From: Streptomyces sennicomposti
GTDB lineage: Bacteria; Actinomycetota; Actinomycetes; Streptomycetales; Streptomycetaceae
Reading direction: 5' to 3'
NCBI RefSeq assembly: GCF_019890635.1
Contig: NZ_JAIOAB010000016.1
Span: forward strand, 1 to 64,000
Length of the DNA stretch: 64,000 nt
The notes under the pieces are model-generated. The model had not been told where the DNA came from and searched no databases. It worked only from the letters and a program-made list of their open reading frames with translations. Position 1 is the first letter of the stretch. Every line of letters begins with the position of its first letter. A program made the position numbers and the translations under genes. Below, in pieces: positions 37,983 to 50,089 of this stretch.

Positions 37983-39575
37983 TCACTTGGCGGCAGCGGC
38001 CGGAGTGTCCTCGCCGAGCAGCTTGCCGTCCGAGGTCTCGAACTGCTTCTTGAACTCCGCGATCGCGTCGGCGATGGCCGTGAGGGTGTCGTCGGACATC
38101 TTGCCGCCCTCGCGGATGGAGGTCATGAGGCCCTGCTCCTTGCGGTGCAGGTACTCCAGCAGCTCCTTCTCGAAGCGGCGGATGTCGGCGACCGGGACGT
38201 CGTCCATCTTGCCGGTGGTGCCGGCCCACACGGAGACGACCTGGTCCTCCGTGGACATCGGCTGGTACTGGTCCTGCTTGAGCAGCTCGACCATGCGCTG
38301 GCCGCGCTCCAGCTGGGACTTGGAGGCCGCGTCCAGGTCGGAACCGAAGGCGGCGAACGCCTCCAGCTCACGGAACTGGGCGAGGTCCACGCGCAGTCGG
38401 CCGGAGACCTGCTTCATCGCCTTGTGCTGCGCGCTGCCGCCGACTCGGGAGACGGAGATGCCGACGTTCAGCGCGGGGCGCTGACCGGCGTTGAACAGGT
38501 CCGACTCCAGGAAGCACTGGCCGTCGGTGATGGAGATGACGTTGGTCGGGATGAACGCCGAGACGTCGTTGGCCTTGGTCTCGACGATCGGCAGACCCGT
38601 CATCGAACCGGCGCCCATGTCGTCGGAGAGCTTCGCGCAGCGCTCCAGCAGACGGGAGTGCAGGTAGAAGACGTCGCCCGGGTAGGCCTCGCGGCCCGGC
38701 GGACGGCGCAGCAGCAGGGAGACGGCACGGTAGGCGTCGGCCTGCTTCGACAGGTCGTCGAAGATGATCAGGACGTGCTTGCCCTGGTACATCCAGTGCT
38801 GGCCGATGGCGGAACCGGTGTAGGGCGCCAGGTACTTGAAGCCGGCCGGGTCGGAGGCCGGGGCGGCGACGATGGTCGTGTACTCCAGCGCGCCGTTCTC
38901 CTCCAGCGCGCGGCGGACCGACGCGATGGTGGAGCCCTTCTGGCCGATGGCGACGTAGATGCAGCGGACCTGCTTGTTCGGGTCGCCGGTGCGCCAGTTG
39001 TCGCGCTGGTTGATGATCGTGTCGACGGCCAGGGCGGTCTTGCCGGTCTGGCGGTCGCCGATGATCAGCTGGCGCTGGCCGCGGCCGACCGGGGTCATGG
39101 CGTCGACGGCCTTGTAGCCGGTCTCCATCGGCTCGTGCACCGACTTGCGCTGCATGACCGTGGGGGCCTGCAGTTCGAGGGCGCGGCGGCCGTCGGTCTC
39201 GATCTCGCCGAGGCCGTCGATCGGGTTGCCGAGGGGGTCGACGACGCGGCCGAGGTAGCCCTCGCCCACGGCGACCGACAGGACCTCACCGGTGCGGGTG
39301 ACCGGCTGGCCCTCCTCGACGCCGCTGAACTCGCCGAGGACGATGGCACCGATCTCGCGCTCCTCGAGGTTGAGGGCGAGGCCGAGGGTGCCGTCCTCGA
39401 ACTTCAGCAGCTCGTTGGCCATGGCCGAGGGCAGGCCCTCGACCTTCGCGATGCCGTCGCCGGCAAGGGTGACCGTACCGACCTCCTCGCGCGAGGCCGC
39501 GTCCGGCTTGTACGACTGGACGAAGTTCTCCAGCGCGTCCCGGATCTCCTCCGGCCGGATCGTGAGCTCCGCCAT
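37983..39575 (-). CDS. atpA: ATP synthase alpha subunit
   Basis: A 530-residue non-catalytic nucleotide-binding F1 subunit with P-loop [11 protein letters not shown] near residue 172 and the arginine-finger region [13 protein letters not shown] near 375. ATG 39575 is used because homologues start [11 protein letters not shown]; the 17 upstream residues in frame are an artefact. The Ala/Lys-rich C-terminal tail is typical of Streptomyces. Confidence 0.97.
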   Translation of the reverse strand: MAELTIRPEEIRDALENFVQSYKPDAASREEVGTVTLAGDGIAKVEGLPSAMANELLKFEDGTLGLALNLEEREIGAIVLGEFSGVEEGQPVTRTGEVLSVAVGEGYLGRVVDPLGNPIDGLGEIETDGRRALELQAPTVMQRKSVHEPMETGYKAVDAMTPVGRGQRQLIIGDRQTGKTALAVDTIINQRDNWRTGDPNKQVRCIYVAIGQKGSTIASVRRALEENGALEYTTIVAAPASDPAGFKYLAPYTGSAIGQHWMYQGKHVLIIFDDLSKQADAYRAVSLLLRRPPGREAYPGDVFYLHSRLLERCAKLSDDMGAGSMTGLPIVETKANDVSAFIPTNVISITDGQCFLESDLFNAGQRPALNVGISVSRVGGSAQHKAMKQVSGRLRVDLAQFRELEAFAAFGSDLDAASKSQLERGQRMVELLKQDQYQPMSTEDQVVSVWAGTTGKMDDVPVADIRRFEKELLEYLHRKEQGLMTSIREGGKMSDDTLTAIADAIAEFKKQFETSDGKLLGEDTPAAAAK

Positions 39576-39717
39576 CTGGGTTCCCTGCTCTCCTTGTTGG
39601 GCCCGAAGTTTCACTCGGGGGGGCATTCCACGAGTCTGGGACTCCCCCCGAAAAGAGGTGAATCCTCTGCACGGCCCAACCAGGGCCGTCGTGTACGTCT
39701 TGCGTGTTGAGTTGCTG

Positions 39718-40533
39718 CTAGCTCGCCATGCGGCGGGCGGCGTCGTCGAGCCGGTCCGCGAGCGAGCCGTTGATGATCTCGTCGCCGACCTGCACCCGGA
39801 CTCCGCCGACCAGCTCGGGGTCCACGTCGAGGTTGAGGTGCATCTGGCGGCCGTAGAGCTTGCCGAGGGCGGCGCCGAGGCGTCGCTTCTGGGTGTCGCT
39901 CAGCGGGACCGCCGAGGTGACGACGGCGACCATGCGGCCCCGGCGGTCGGCGGCGAGCTTGGACAGGGACTCCAGTCCCGCTTCCAGGCTACGTCCCCGC
40001 GGCGCGGTCACAAGGCGCGTCACCAGACGCTCGGTGATCCGGTTGGCCCGGCCGCCGAGCAGGCGGTGCAGCAGCTCGGCCTTGGCCGTGGCGCCGGCGG
40101 CCCGGTCGGTCAGCGCGGCGCGCAGTTCGGTGCTGGAGGAGATGATCCGGCCGAAGCGGAACAGCTCGTCCTCGACCTCGTCGAGCGCGCCCCGCCGCTG
40201 GGCGGTGGTGAGGTCGGCGAGGTTCGCCAGCTCCTCCAGCGCGTCCACCAGGTCCCGGGACTGCGACCAGCGCGAGCGCACGGTGCCGGACACCACGTCC
40301 ACGGTGGCCTCGCCGACCTGGCCGGCGAGCAGGCGCTGGACCAGCGCGGCCTTGGCGTCACCGGACTGCGCCGGGTCGGTCAGGACCCGACGCAGGCCGA
40401 CCTCGCGGTGGAGCAGCGCCGTGACGGACGCCAGCTCGTCGGCGAGCCGCGCGGCGTCGACGGACGTGGAGTCCGTCAGCGCGTCGAGACGCTCACGTGC
40501 GGAGGTCAGGGCCTCGCGGCTCGCTCCGTTCAT
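39718..40533 (-). CDS. atpH: ATP synthase delta subunit
   Basis: A 271-residue F1 delta subunit joining the b-subunit stalk to F1. It is long compared with the ~180-residue E. coli protein, as usual in actinobacteria. The C-terminal [19 protein letters not shown] and [21 protein letters not shown] motifs are diagnostic. Its ATG overlaps the atpF stop (ATGA). A 142-bp gap to atpA contains no gene. Confidence 0.95.
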   Translation of the reverse strand: MNGASREALTSARERLDALTDSTSVDAARLADELASVTALLHREVGLRRVLTDPAQSGDAKAALVQRLLAGQVGEATVDVVSGTVRSRWSQSRDLVDALEELANLADLTTAQRRGALDEVEDELFRFGRIISSSTELRAALTDRAAGATAKAELLHRLLGGRANRITERLVTRLVTAPRGRSLEAGLESLSKLAADRRGRMVAVVTSAVPLSDTQKRRLGAALGKLYGRQMHLNLDVDPELVGGVRVQVGDEIINGSLADRLDDAARRMAS

Positions 40534-41081
40534 CGCGCCGCCTCGGCCTTCTCCTCGAGCTCGTCGAGGAAGCGGTCGATGACGCGGCTCTGCCGGGCGT
40601 GGTCCTCGAGGGACTCGCCGACGAGCTTGCCGGCCAGCTCGGTGGCGAGCTTGCCGACGTCCTGGCGGAGCGAGGACGCGGCGGCCTTGCGGTCGGCGTC
40701 GATCTGGGCGTGGCCGGCGGCGACGATCTCCTCGCGCTGACGCTGGCCCTCGGCCCGCATCTCGGCGATGAGCGCGGCGCCCTGCTCCTGCGCCTCCTGG
40801 CGCAGGCGCGCGGCCTCGTGCCGGGCCTCGGCCAGCTGCGCCTTGTACTGCTCAAGGACGCTCTGGGCCTCGACCTTCATGGCGTCGGCCTCTTCGATAC
40901 CGCCTTCGATCGCCGCTCGGCGCTCCTCCAGAACCTTGTTGATGTTCGGGAGCAGCTTCTTCCAGAAGAAGAAGAACACGATGGCGAAGGCGATGGTGCC
41001 GACGAGCAGCTCGGGGCCGGCCGGGAGGAGCGGGTTCTGCTCGGTCTCCTCGGCCGCCAGCTGTGCCAGGTTGGCGATCAC
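40530..41081 (-). CDS. atpF: ATP synthase b subunit
   Basis: A 183-residue peripheral-stalk subunit: one membrane span near residues 25-45 (VGTIAFAIVFFFFW) and a long Ala/Glu/Arg coiled coil. The start is GTG 41081. It overlaps atpH by 4 bp and lies 39 bp from atpE. Confidence 0.95.
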   Translation of the reverse strand: MIANLAQLAAEETEQNPLLPAGPELLVGTIAFAIVFFFFWKKLLPNINKVLEERRAAIEGGIEEADAMKVEAQSVLEQYKAQLAEARHEAARLRQEAQEQGAALIAEMRAEGQRQREEIVAAGHAQIDADRKAAASSLRQDVGKLATELAGKLVGESLEDHARQSRVIDRFLDELEEKAEAAR

Positions 41082-41120
41082 ATCAGTGCCTTTCGTCGAA
41101 ACGTGTCGGTGGGTGGCTGA

Positions 41121-42255
<1,135 letters not shown>

Positions 42256-42480
42256 CGCGGACTCCTTCGGCATGACGCATGGGTACGGCAACCTCGTTGT
42301 GTCGGCGCGGCGCACGGCCGCGGATCGGCACCGGACTGGTGTGACGAATGTGGGGGCGGCTGGGGGGCATCGAGCTTCGCGATCGAGCAGGCGTCAGCTC
42401 AGCTGCCCGCGCCCGCGATGCCGCAGTTGGCACCGGACGATAGCAGGAGATCTCGCAAGCCTTTATCCCGCCCCTACCCC

Positions 42481-42918
42481 TCACGAGGACGGTCCCGTCT
42501 TCTCGCGCTTCTCGTCCTTCGCGTGGTCCGGATCGATGTAGAAGATCTTGGCCTTCATATGCGCACGGGCCTGCGCGCCCATCCATACGACGGTGGTGGC
42601 CACGAGCGCCGCGGCGAACGCCTTCGCGTTGAAGGCGGAGGTGTCCTTGAAGACGGCGACGAAGACGAGGAGGAGGAGCAGTTGGGCCATGTACAGCATC
42701 AGGCCCATCGCCTGGAACAGCTGCGGAAGCGTTTTCGCCGTCCACTGCAGCACGTAGAGGCCGATTCCCATGAACAGGACGGCCAGCACCGTGCCGATGG
42801 CCGCACCGAGCGCGCCCTGGCCCCCCGCGACCGCGGCGCTCACGGCGACGGCGATCACGCCCGCAGCCGCTGCGGGCGCAGCGATCTGCAGTAGGTTCCG
42901 GACGTCATTGGACGGCAT
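42481..42918 (-). CDS. atpI: AtpI-like membrane protein of the atp operon
   Basis: A 145-residue protein with four hydrophobic spans (first AAPAAAAGVIAVAVSAAVAG) and a basic/acidic C-terminal tail. Position at the head of the operon matches the atpI product, thought to aid c-ring assembly; sequence conservation in this family is weak. GGAG eight bases before ATG 42918 supports the start. A 225-bp gap to atpB contains no gene. Confidence 0.85.
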   Translation of the reverse strand: MPSNDVRNLLQIAAPAAAAGVIAVAVSAAVAGGQGALGAAIGTVLAVLFMGIGLYVLQWTAKTLPQLFQAMGLMLYMAQLLLLLVFVAVFKDTSAFNAKAFAAALVATTVVWMGAQARAHMKAKIFYIDPDHAKDEKREKTGPSS

Positions 42919-43218
42919 GGCGGCAACTCCGCTTTCGCAGGGGGGCAGGGGTGTCGTCATGGACGAGCGTAGTCCCCGGTTCGAGAGAGGAACCTCTACG
43001 CCGGGGGACCCTTGCACTTGGCCCCTTCGGCTGCATCCCGGGTTCTCGTGAACGGTATCACAAACTATTTGATGCGGTCTTTACCAAGAGCGTGTGCTGG
43101 CTGTCACACATGAGAGTGACAGTGCGCGTCTGTGCAAAAACCGGGGCGACTTGTCTGGTATAAGCCGCTTCGCTCCCCCATGAATGGGCAACGCTTTAGT
43201 CAGATTCTTACCTTGGCG
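42919..43218. other. atp operon leader and promoter region
   Basis: A 300-bp gap, less GC-rich than its surroundings, between atpI and the WecA-like gene, both on the minus strand. It must hold the atp promoter. It contains a Rex-like operator (43047-43062) and an inverted repeat TGTCAC-N8-GTGACA at 43099-43118. No gene is seen. Confidence 0.55.
43047..43062. promoter_or_regulatory. Rex-like operator upstream of atpI
   Basis: CGTGAACGGTATCACA matches 12 of 16 positions of the Streptomyces Rex operator TGTGAACGCGTTCACA, with GTGA/TCAC half-sites at the right spacing. Rex is a repressor sensing the NADH/NAD ratio and controls respiratory genes. Position, about 130 bp before the atpI start, suits promoter control. 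Confidence 0.6.
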
Positions 43219-44592
43219 TCAGCGTGACGTTCCGGCTTTGCGCCCCTCGAGGAGCCGAGGACGGGCGCCGACGGCGGTCGCTCCGTTGACCCCGGCCACC
43301 CCCGCCGCCACCGGCGCGGGGTGCTCGCGGGCCACCCGGTTCCCGCTCGCCCCGCCGTCCTCGGGCGCCGCGGCGGCGGCCAGGCCCGCGGGCGAGGCCG
43401 CGTCCGGCGCCGTGGCCGCGGCGCGCCGGCGGCGGTAGCGCGGCGGCACGAACCGCTCGGCCCAGCGCGGGGCGCGCGGTGTGAAGCGCGGCAGCAGGAG
43501 CAGCACCAGACCGACGAAGCTGAGGAAGACGATGCCCAGCACGATCCACATGGACGCGGAGTTGACGGAGTAGCCGAGGGCGCCGAAGCCGATGACCGCG
43601 GCCCAGAAGTACATGATCAGCACGGCCCGGCTGTGCGAGTGGCCGATCTGGAGCAGCCGGTGGTGCAGATGGCCGCGGTCCGCGGCGAACGGCGACTGCC
43701 CGCGCCAGGTGCGCCGCACCACCGCGAAGACGAAGTCGCAGGCGGGGATGGCGATGATCGACAGCGGCATCAGCAGCGGGATGTAGACCGGCACCATCTG
43801 GTGCACCGCGTTGCGCTCGGACCCGGCGAACAGGCCGATCACGTCCGGGTCCACCTGCCCGGTCACCGAGATCGCGCCGGCCGCCAGCACCAGGCCGATG
43901 AGCATCGAGCCGGAGTCGCCCATGAAGATCCGCGCCGGATGCATGTTGTGCGGCAGGAAACCGAGGCACATGCCCATCAGCACGGCCGCGAACAGGGTGG
44001 CCGGGGCGGCGGCCTCGATGCCGTACGAGTACCAGATGCGGTAGGCGTACATGAAGAACGCGGCGGCCGCGATGCACACCATGCCCGAGGCCAGACCGTC
44101 CAGGCCGTCCACGAAGTTGACCGCGTTGATGGTGATGACGACCAGCGCCACCGTCAGCAGCGTGCCCTGCCACTGGGTCAGCGCCACCGTGCCCACACCC
44201 GGCACCGGCAGCCACAGGATCGTCAGACCCTGCATGACCATCACACCGGCGGCGATCATCTGGCCGCCCAGCTTGATCAGGGCGTCGATCTCGAACTTGT
44301 CGTCCAGCACGCCGATCAGCCAGATCAGGGCGGCCCCGGAGAGCAGCGCCCGCGGCTCGTTCGACTTCTCGAAGACCTCGTTCAGATTGGTGAGGTGGTC
44401 GGCGACCAGCAGCCCCGCGCACATGCCGAAGAACATCGCGATACCGCCGAGCCGCGGAGTGGGTTCCCGGTGCACGTCCCGCGCCCGGACCTCCGGCATC
44501 GCCCCCGCCACGATCGCGAACTTGCGCACCGGCCCGGTCAGCAGGTACGTCACCGCGGCCGTGACGCAGAGCGTCAGCAGGTATTCACGCAC
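43219..44592 (-). CDS. WecA/TagO-like undecaprenyl-phosphate sugar-1-phosphate transferase
   Basis: A 457-residue polytopic enzyme of the MraY/WecA family, probably moving GlcNAc-1-phosphate from UDP-GlcNAc to undecaprenyl phosphate to begin teichoic acid, teichuronic acid or arabinogalactan-type glycopolymer synthesis. About eleven spans are visible, with motif DVHREPTPRLGG near residue 40, the catalytic NFVDGLDGLASG near 160 and DRGHLHHRLLQIGHSH near 305. A 100-residue Ala/Pro-rich tail extends past the last span. GTG 44592 has GGGGA six bases upstream; ATG 44598 does not. Confidence 0.88.
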   Translation of the reverse strand: MREYLLTLCVTAAVTYLLTGPVRKFAIVAGAMPEVRARDVHREPTPRLGGIAMFFGMCAGLLVADHLTNLNEVFEKSNEPRALLSGAALIWLIGVLDDKFEIDALIKLGGQMIAAGVMVMQGLTILWLPVPGVGTVALTQWQGTLLTVALVVITINAVNFVDGLDGLASGMVCIAAAAFFMYAYRIWYSYGIEAAAPATLFAAVLMGMCLGFLPHNMHPARIFMGDSGSMLIGLVLAAGAISVTGQVDPDVIGLFAGSERNAVHQMVPVYIPLLMPLSIIAIPACDFVFAVVRRTWRGQSPFAADRGHLHHRLLQIGHSHSRAVLIMYFWAAVIGFGALGYSVNSASMWIVLGIVFLSFVGLVLLLLPRFTPRAPRWAERFVPPRYRRRRAAATAPDAASPAGLAAAAAPEDGGASGNRVAREHPAPVAAGVAGVNGATAVGARPRLLEGRKAGTSR

Positions 44593-44731
44593 GGGCATTC
44601 CCCACAGGTCTCGCTGGCCATCTCAGCCCCACACACTAGCGACGCGGGCATATGTATGGGGACTTCCGGGTAGCGACGATGGTTGCACGTGTGGCTGTGT
44701 ACCGTTTCCTCCCGGGTGCGTCTGCCCCGGA

Positions 44732-45970
<1,239 letters not shown>

Positions 45971-46050
45971 GGTGGTCTCCGGACGGGTCGACGGTGACGT
46001 ACGTCCAATGTAGGCCCGCACCCGGGGCCCCGCGCGGCCGCTGGGCCTCC

Positions 46051-46090
46051 CGTGTGGATCAGGCCCCGCGAGCCCGGCATGATCCACACG
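46051..46090 (-). terminator. Hairpin between phosphatase-like gene and glyA
   Basis: Perfect 11-bp arms (46051-46061 with 46080-46090) around an 18-nt loop, 35 bp past the end of the phosphatase-like gene. No U tract. It may terminate the prmC-sua5-phosphatase transcript. Confidence 0.55.
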
Positions 46091-46124
46091 CGAGGCCCTG
46101 TGCCCGACGGGTGCTCCCGACCCC

Positions 46125-46805
46125 TCAGGCGCGCGCCGCGACCCCCGTCAAGGCCGTCACCACCGGGTCCAGGGCCTGGTGTATCTCGTCGCCGATCGAG
46201 CGGAAGAACGGCAGCGGGGCCCCGTAGGGGTCGTAGACCTCGTCCGCCTCCGCGGTCGGGGCCAGGAGCCACCCGCGTAGAGCGGCGGCGGCGCGGACCA
46301 GGGCGCGCGCGCGTTCGACCACGCCGTCCTCCAGGGGCGGCAGCGTCGCCGGGTCTATCGCCTTGACCAGGCGGGTGAACTCCTTGAGCGTGAAGGTGCG
46401 CAGCCCCGCCGAGTGGCCCATCGACACCACCTGGGCGCGGTGGTCGCGGGTCGCGGTGAGCACCAGGTCGGCCATGATCACGTGCTCGTCGAGGAGTTCG
46501 CGGCCGGTGAAGCCGGACGCGTCCGCGCCGAAGTCGGCGAGGACCGTCTCCGCGTTGGTCTCCATGGGCGCGCCCTCGTGGCCCCAGGTGCCGGCGCTCT
46601 CCACGATCAGCCCGCCGCCCGCCGGATCGCCGAGCCGGTCCGCGAGGAAATGCCGGGTCAGCCGCTCGGTGATGGGCGAGCGGCACACGTTGCCGGTGCT
46701 GACGTGGAGGATGCGGAACGTCTCGCCGGGCGGCCCCGGCTGCGCCGGGATGCTGCCCGGCGCGGTCTTTCCGCCTATGCCACGCCCCGCGTCAGGGGCC
46801 GTCAA
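46125..46805 (-). CDS. Low-molecular-weight tyrosine phosphatase-like protein
   Basis: A 226-residue protein with the LMW-PTP fold: P-loop region ILHVSTGNVCRSPITE near residue 35 and the general-acid motif VYDPYGAPLPFF near 195. In active enzymes the loop reads C-x-G-N-x-C-R-S with the first Cys as nucleophile; here it is Ser (STGNVCRS). The second Cys, Arg and Asp-Pro are kept. The start is TTG 46805, overlapping the Sua5 stop, so it is translationally coupled. It may be a pseudo-enzyme binding phosphotyrosine, phosphoarginine or a phosphorylated sugar. Confidence 0.82.
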   Translation of the reverse strand: MTAPDAGRGIGGKTAPGSIPAQPGPPGETFRILHVSTGNVCRSPITERLTRHFLADRLGDPAGGGLIVESAGTWGHEGAPMETNAETVLADFGADASGFTGRELLDEHVIMADLVLTATRDHRAQVVSMGHSAGLRTFTLKEFTRLVKAIDPATLPPLEDGVVERARALVRAAAALRGWLLAPTAEADEVYDPYGAPLPFFRSIGDEIHQALDPVVTALTGVAARA

Positions 46806-47449
46806 TTCGCCACCTCGAGGTCGGGTACGACCTTGCGCAGCTCCTCGGGCGACAGCGCGCCCTCGCGCAGCAGGACGGGCACCTCGCGGGTGACGTCCAC
46901 GATGGAGGAGGGCACGTTGCCGGGGGTGGGGCCGCCGTCGAGGTAGACGGAGACGGAGTCGCCGAGCATCTCCTGCGCGGCGTCGCAGGTCTCGGGCGCC
47001 GGATGGCCGGTGAGGTTGGCCGAGGAGACGGCCATCGGGCCGACCTCGGTGAGCAGTTCGATGGCGACCGGGTGCAGCGGCATGCGCACGGCGACCGTGC
47101 CGCGGGTGTCGCCGAGGTCCCACTGCAACGACGGCTGGTGGCGGGCGACCAGGGTCAGCGCGCCCGGCCAGAACGCGTCGACCAGTTCCCAGGCCTGCTC
47201 GGAGAAGTCCGTGACCAGGCCGTGCAGCGTGTTCGGGGAGCCGATGAGGACCGGCGTGGGCATGGCGCGGCCGCGGCCCTTGGCGTCCAGCAGATCGGCC
47301 ACGGCGTCCCCGGAGAACGCGTCGGCGCCGATGCCGTACACGGTGTCGGTCGGCAGCACCACGAGTTCGCCCCGGCGGACGGCGGACGCTGCCTCGCGCA
47401 GACCCGTCGCACGGTCGGTCGCGTCGTTGGTGTCGTATCGCCGTGCCAT
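46802..47449 (-). CDS. L-threonylcarbamoyladenylate synthase (Sua5/YwlC/TsaC)
   Basis: A 215-residue YrdC-domain enzyme making threonylcarbamoyl-AMP from threonine, bicarbonate and ATP for the t6A37 modification of ANN-decoding tRNAs. Recognisable are GELVVLPTDTVYGIG, the basic GRGRAMPTP segment and PMAVSSANLTGHPAP. It lies between prmC (55 bp) and the overlapping phosphatase-like gene, a translation-quality cluster common in actinobacteria. Confidence 0.94.
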   Translation of the reverse strand: MARRYDTNDATDRATGLREAASAVRRGELVVLPTDTVYGIGADAFSGDAVADLLDAKGRGRAMPTPVLIGSPNTLHGLVTDFSEQAWELVDAFWPGALTLVARHQPSLQWDLGDTRGTVAVRMPLHPVAIELLTEVGPMAVSSANLTGHPAPETCDAAQEMLGDSVSVYLDGGPTPGNVPSSIVDVTREVPVLLREGALSPEELRKVVPDLEVAN

Positions 47450-47504
47450 TGTCAGCGGGCCTCCTCGTACACGTACTGCTGGCTTGAAGTCCTGGCGGGC
47501 GCGG

Positions 47505-48386
47505 TCACGGCAGCGCCTTGCGGGCGGTGGCGAACCGGGGCCGGTTGTTCAGGTCGGGATGGTCGGCCGCGTCGGCCCAGCCCCGCTCCTCGGTGAAGAT
47601 CCACGGCACCTGTCCGCCCTGGGTGTCGGCGTGCTCGATGACGACGACGCCGCCCGGACGCAGCAGCCGGTGCGCGGTGCGCTCGATGCCGCGGATCAGG
47701 TCGAGGCCGTCCTCTCCGGAGAACAACGCCAGCTCGGGGTCGTAGTCGCGGGCCTCCGGGGCGACGTACTCCCATTCGGTGAGCGGGATGTACGGCGGGT
47801 TGGAGATCACCAGGTCGACCTGGCCGTCCAGGTCCGGGAAGGCGGTCAGGGCGTCGCCCTGGCGCAGATCGACGCGGGAGCCCTCGACGTTCTTCCGGGT
47901 CCAGCGCAGCGCGTCCTCGCTCAGCTCCACGGCGTGCACCCGCGAGCGCGGCACCTCCTGCGCCAGGGCGAGCGCGATGGCGCCCGAGCCGGTGCACAGA
48001 TCGACGATGCACGGTTCGACCACGTCCATCGCCCGCACCGCGTCTATGGCCCAGCCGACCACGGACTCGGTCTCCGGGCGCGGTACGAACACCCCGGGGC
48101 CCACCTGCAGCTCCAGATAGCGGAAGTAGGCCCGCCCGGTGATGTGCTGCAGCGGCTCGCGCTGCTCGCGCCGGGCGATCACCTCCCAGTAGCGGGCGTC
48201 GAAGTCGGCGTCCTTGACGGTGTGCAGCTGGCCGCGCTTGACGCCGTGCACGAACGCGGCCAGCTCCTCGGCGTCGTTGCGCGGCGAGGGCACGCCGGCG
48301 TCGGCGAGCCGCTGGGTGGCCTGCGCCACCTCCGCGAGCAGCACGCTGCGGGGGCCTGGGGGGCGCCCCCCGAATTCTTGCTGCAC
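47505..48386 (-). CDS. prmC: Release factor glutamine methyltransferase PrmC
   Basis: A 293-residue SAM-dependent enzyme methylating the Gln of the GGQ motif in release factors. The N-terminal helical substrate-binding domain (about 1-95) is followed by the Rossmann domain with VDLCTGSGAIALALA and the catalytic ISNPPYIPLTEWE. GTG 48386 has GGAGG six bases upstream. It follows prfA, its substrate's gene, by 57 bp. Confidence 0.95.
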   Translation of the reverse strand: MQQEFGGRPPGPRSVLLAEVAQATQRLADAGVPSPRNDAEELAAFVHGVKRGQLHTVKDADFDARYWEVIARREQREPLQHITGRAYFRYLELQVGPGVFVPRPETESVVGWAIDAVRAMDVVEPCIVDLCTGSGAIALALAQEVPRSRVHAVELSEDALRWTRKNVEGSRVDLRQGDALTAFPDLDGQVDLVISNPPYIPLTEWEYVAPEARDYDPELALFSGEDGLDLIRGIERTAHRLLRPGGVVVIEHADTQGGQVPWIFTEERGWADAADHPDLNNRPRFATARKALP

Positions 48387-48443
48387 GCTCGTCCTCCGGT
48401 GCTCGTGCTTCGTACTGCGTGCCGTGCGCGGCCCGCGGGTGCC

Positions 48444-49511
48444 TTACGCGGCCGCGAGCTTGGCGGCCGAGTCCGCGTCGACGCAGGCCTGGATCACCGC
48501 GGCGAGGTCGCCGTCCAGCACCTGGTCGAGGTTGTACGCCTTGAAGCCGACGCGGTGGTCGGAGATGCGGTTCTCCGGGTAGTTGTACGTGCGGATCTTC
48601 TCGGAGCGGTCGACGGTGCGGACCTGGCTGCGGCGGGCGTCCGCGGCCTCCCGCTCCGCCTCCTCCTGCGCGGCCGCGAGCAGCCTGGAGCGCAGGATAC
48701 GCATCGCCTGCTCCTTGTTCTGGAGCTGGCTCTTCTCGTTCTGGCAGGAGGCCACGACGCCGGTGGGCAGGTGCGTGATGCGCACCGCGGAGTCGGTGGT
48801 GTTGACGGACTGGCCGCCGGGGCCCGAGGACCGGTAGACGTCGATGCGCAGGTCGTTCGGGTTGATCTCCACGTCGACCTCCTCGGCCTCCGGGGTCACC
48901 AGGACACCGGCCGCGGAGGTGTGGATACGGCCCTGCGACTCGGTCGCCGGCACGCGCTGCACGCGGTGCACGCCGCCCTCGTACTTCAGCCGGGCCCACA
49001 CGCCCTGGCCGGGCTCGATCTGCCCGCGGGCCTTCACCGCGACCTGGACGTCCTTGTAGCCGCCCAGCTCGGACTCGGTGGCGTCGATGATCTCGGTCTT
49101 CCAGCCGACGCGCTCGGCGTAGCGCAGGTACATGCGCAGCAGGTCGCCGGCGAACAGCGCCGACTCGTCGCCGCCCGCGCCCGCCTTGATCTCCAGGATG
49201 ACGTCCTTGTCGTCGCTGGGGTCGCGCGGCACGAGCAGCAGGCGCAGCTTCTCGGTGAGTTCCTCGCGCTGCTTGTCCAGCTCCTTGACCTCGGCGGCGA
49301 AGTCCGGGTCGTCGGCGGCCAGTTCGCGCGCGGTCTCGATGTCGTCGCCCGTCTGCTTCCAGGAGCGGTACGTGGCGACGATCGGGGTCAGCTCGGCGTA
49401 ACGCTTGTTCAGCTTGCGGGCGTTGGCCTGGTCGGCGTGGACCGACGGGTCGGCGAGCTTCTTCTCCAGGTCGGCGTGCTCGGCGACGAGCTCCTCGACG
49501 GCCTCGAACAT
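48444..49511 (-). CDS. prfA: Peptide chain release factor 1
   Basis: A 355-residue class I release factor reading UAA and UAG. The catalytic [10 protein letters not shown] lies near residue 235. The stop-codon recognition region sits within domain 2 ([15 protein letters not shown] region precedes domain 3). ATG 49511 begins [16 protein letters not shown] as in homologues; the longer frame crosses the rpmE terminator. Confidence 0.97.
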   Translation of the reverse strand: MFEAVEELVAEHADLEKKLADPSVHADQANARKLNKRYAELTPIVATYRSWKQTGDDIETARELAADDPDFAAEVKELDKQREELTEKLRLLLVPRDPSDDKDVILEIKAGAGGDESALFAGDLLRMYLRYAERVGWKTEIIDATESELGGYKDVQVAVKARGQIEPGQGVWARLKYEGGVHRVQRVPATESQGRIHTSAAGVLVTPEAEEVDVEINPNDLRIDVYRSSGPGGQSVNTTDSAVRITHLPTGVVASCQNEKSQLQNKEQAMRILRSRLLAAAQEEAEREAADARRSQVRTVDRSEKIRTYNYPENRISDHRVGFKAYNLDQVLDGDLAAVIQACVDADSAAKLAAA

Positions 49512-49562
49512 CTTGCGGCTCCTGTACTGCCTGTACTGCTGGTAAGGGGAAGGCGAACGACC

Positions 49563-49614
49563 AAAAACGCCGGTCCAGGCCCGCCCCGCGAGGGGGTACG
49601 GCCGTGGACCGGCG
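49563..49614 (-). terminator. Intrinsic terminator after rpmE
   Basis: Read on the minus strand: 10-bp perfect stem (49605-49614 with 49568-49577), 27-nt loop with internal pairing, then TTTTT (49563-49567). It separates rpmE from prfA. Confidence 0.85.
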
Positions 49615-49626
49615 AAAAGGGGCTCG

Positions 49627-49851
49627 CTACTTCTTGGAGCCGGCGGCAGCCTTGCCGAAGCGGGCCTCGAAGCGGGCCACACGGCCACCGGTGTCGAGGA
49701 TCTTCTGCTTGCCCGTGTAGAACGGGTGGCACTCGGAGCAGACCTCGGCCCGGATGGTGCCGGACTCGATGGTGCTGCGGGTGGTGAACGACGCGCCACA
49801 GGTGCAGCTGACCTGCGTCTCGACGTACTCGGGGTGGATCTCGCGCTTCAA
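49627..49851 (-). CDS. rpmE: 50S ribosomal protein L31 (zinc-binding type)
   Basis: A 74-residue L31 with zinc ligands visible as CTCGASF and [11 protein letters not shown], i.e. the C+ form used under zinc sufficiency. Start is TTG 49851 with AGGAG five bases upstream; homologues begin KREIHPEY. It is a single-gene unit with its own terminator. Confidence 0.96.
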   Translation of the reverse strand: MKREIHPEYVETQVSCTCGASFTTRSTIESGTIRAEVCSECHPFYTGKQKILDTGGRVARFEARFGKAAAGSKK

Positions 49852-50089
49852 GGTGTCTCCTAGGTTCCGGGAGGGCGCCGGGTCGCCGTCCGCGGGATGC
49901 GGAAGCGTGAACCGGAGCCGACGTACCAGTCTGCCAGCACTGGCGCCATCCCCCAAAACCGGGGGGCGGCGCGAGGTATTCCCGGCGGGCGCCGGGAGGG
50001 TCACGACGCGCACCGGGGCGGGCGGCTCGCCGCTTCCCGCGACTCCGGAGCGGCGGGAGGCGGCCGCCCGTGGCGCGGGCGGCCGGGCC

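Noticed and set aside
43219..44592. MraY (phospho-MurNAc-pentapeptide transferase)
   Set aside because: The HREPTPRLGG and DRGHLHHRLL motifs and distance from division genes fit WecA/TagO-type transferases better.
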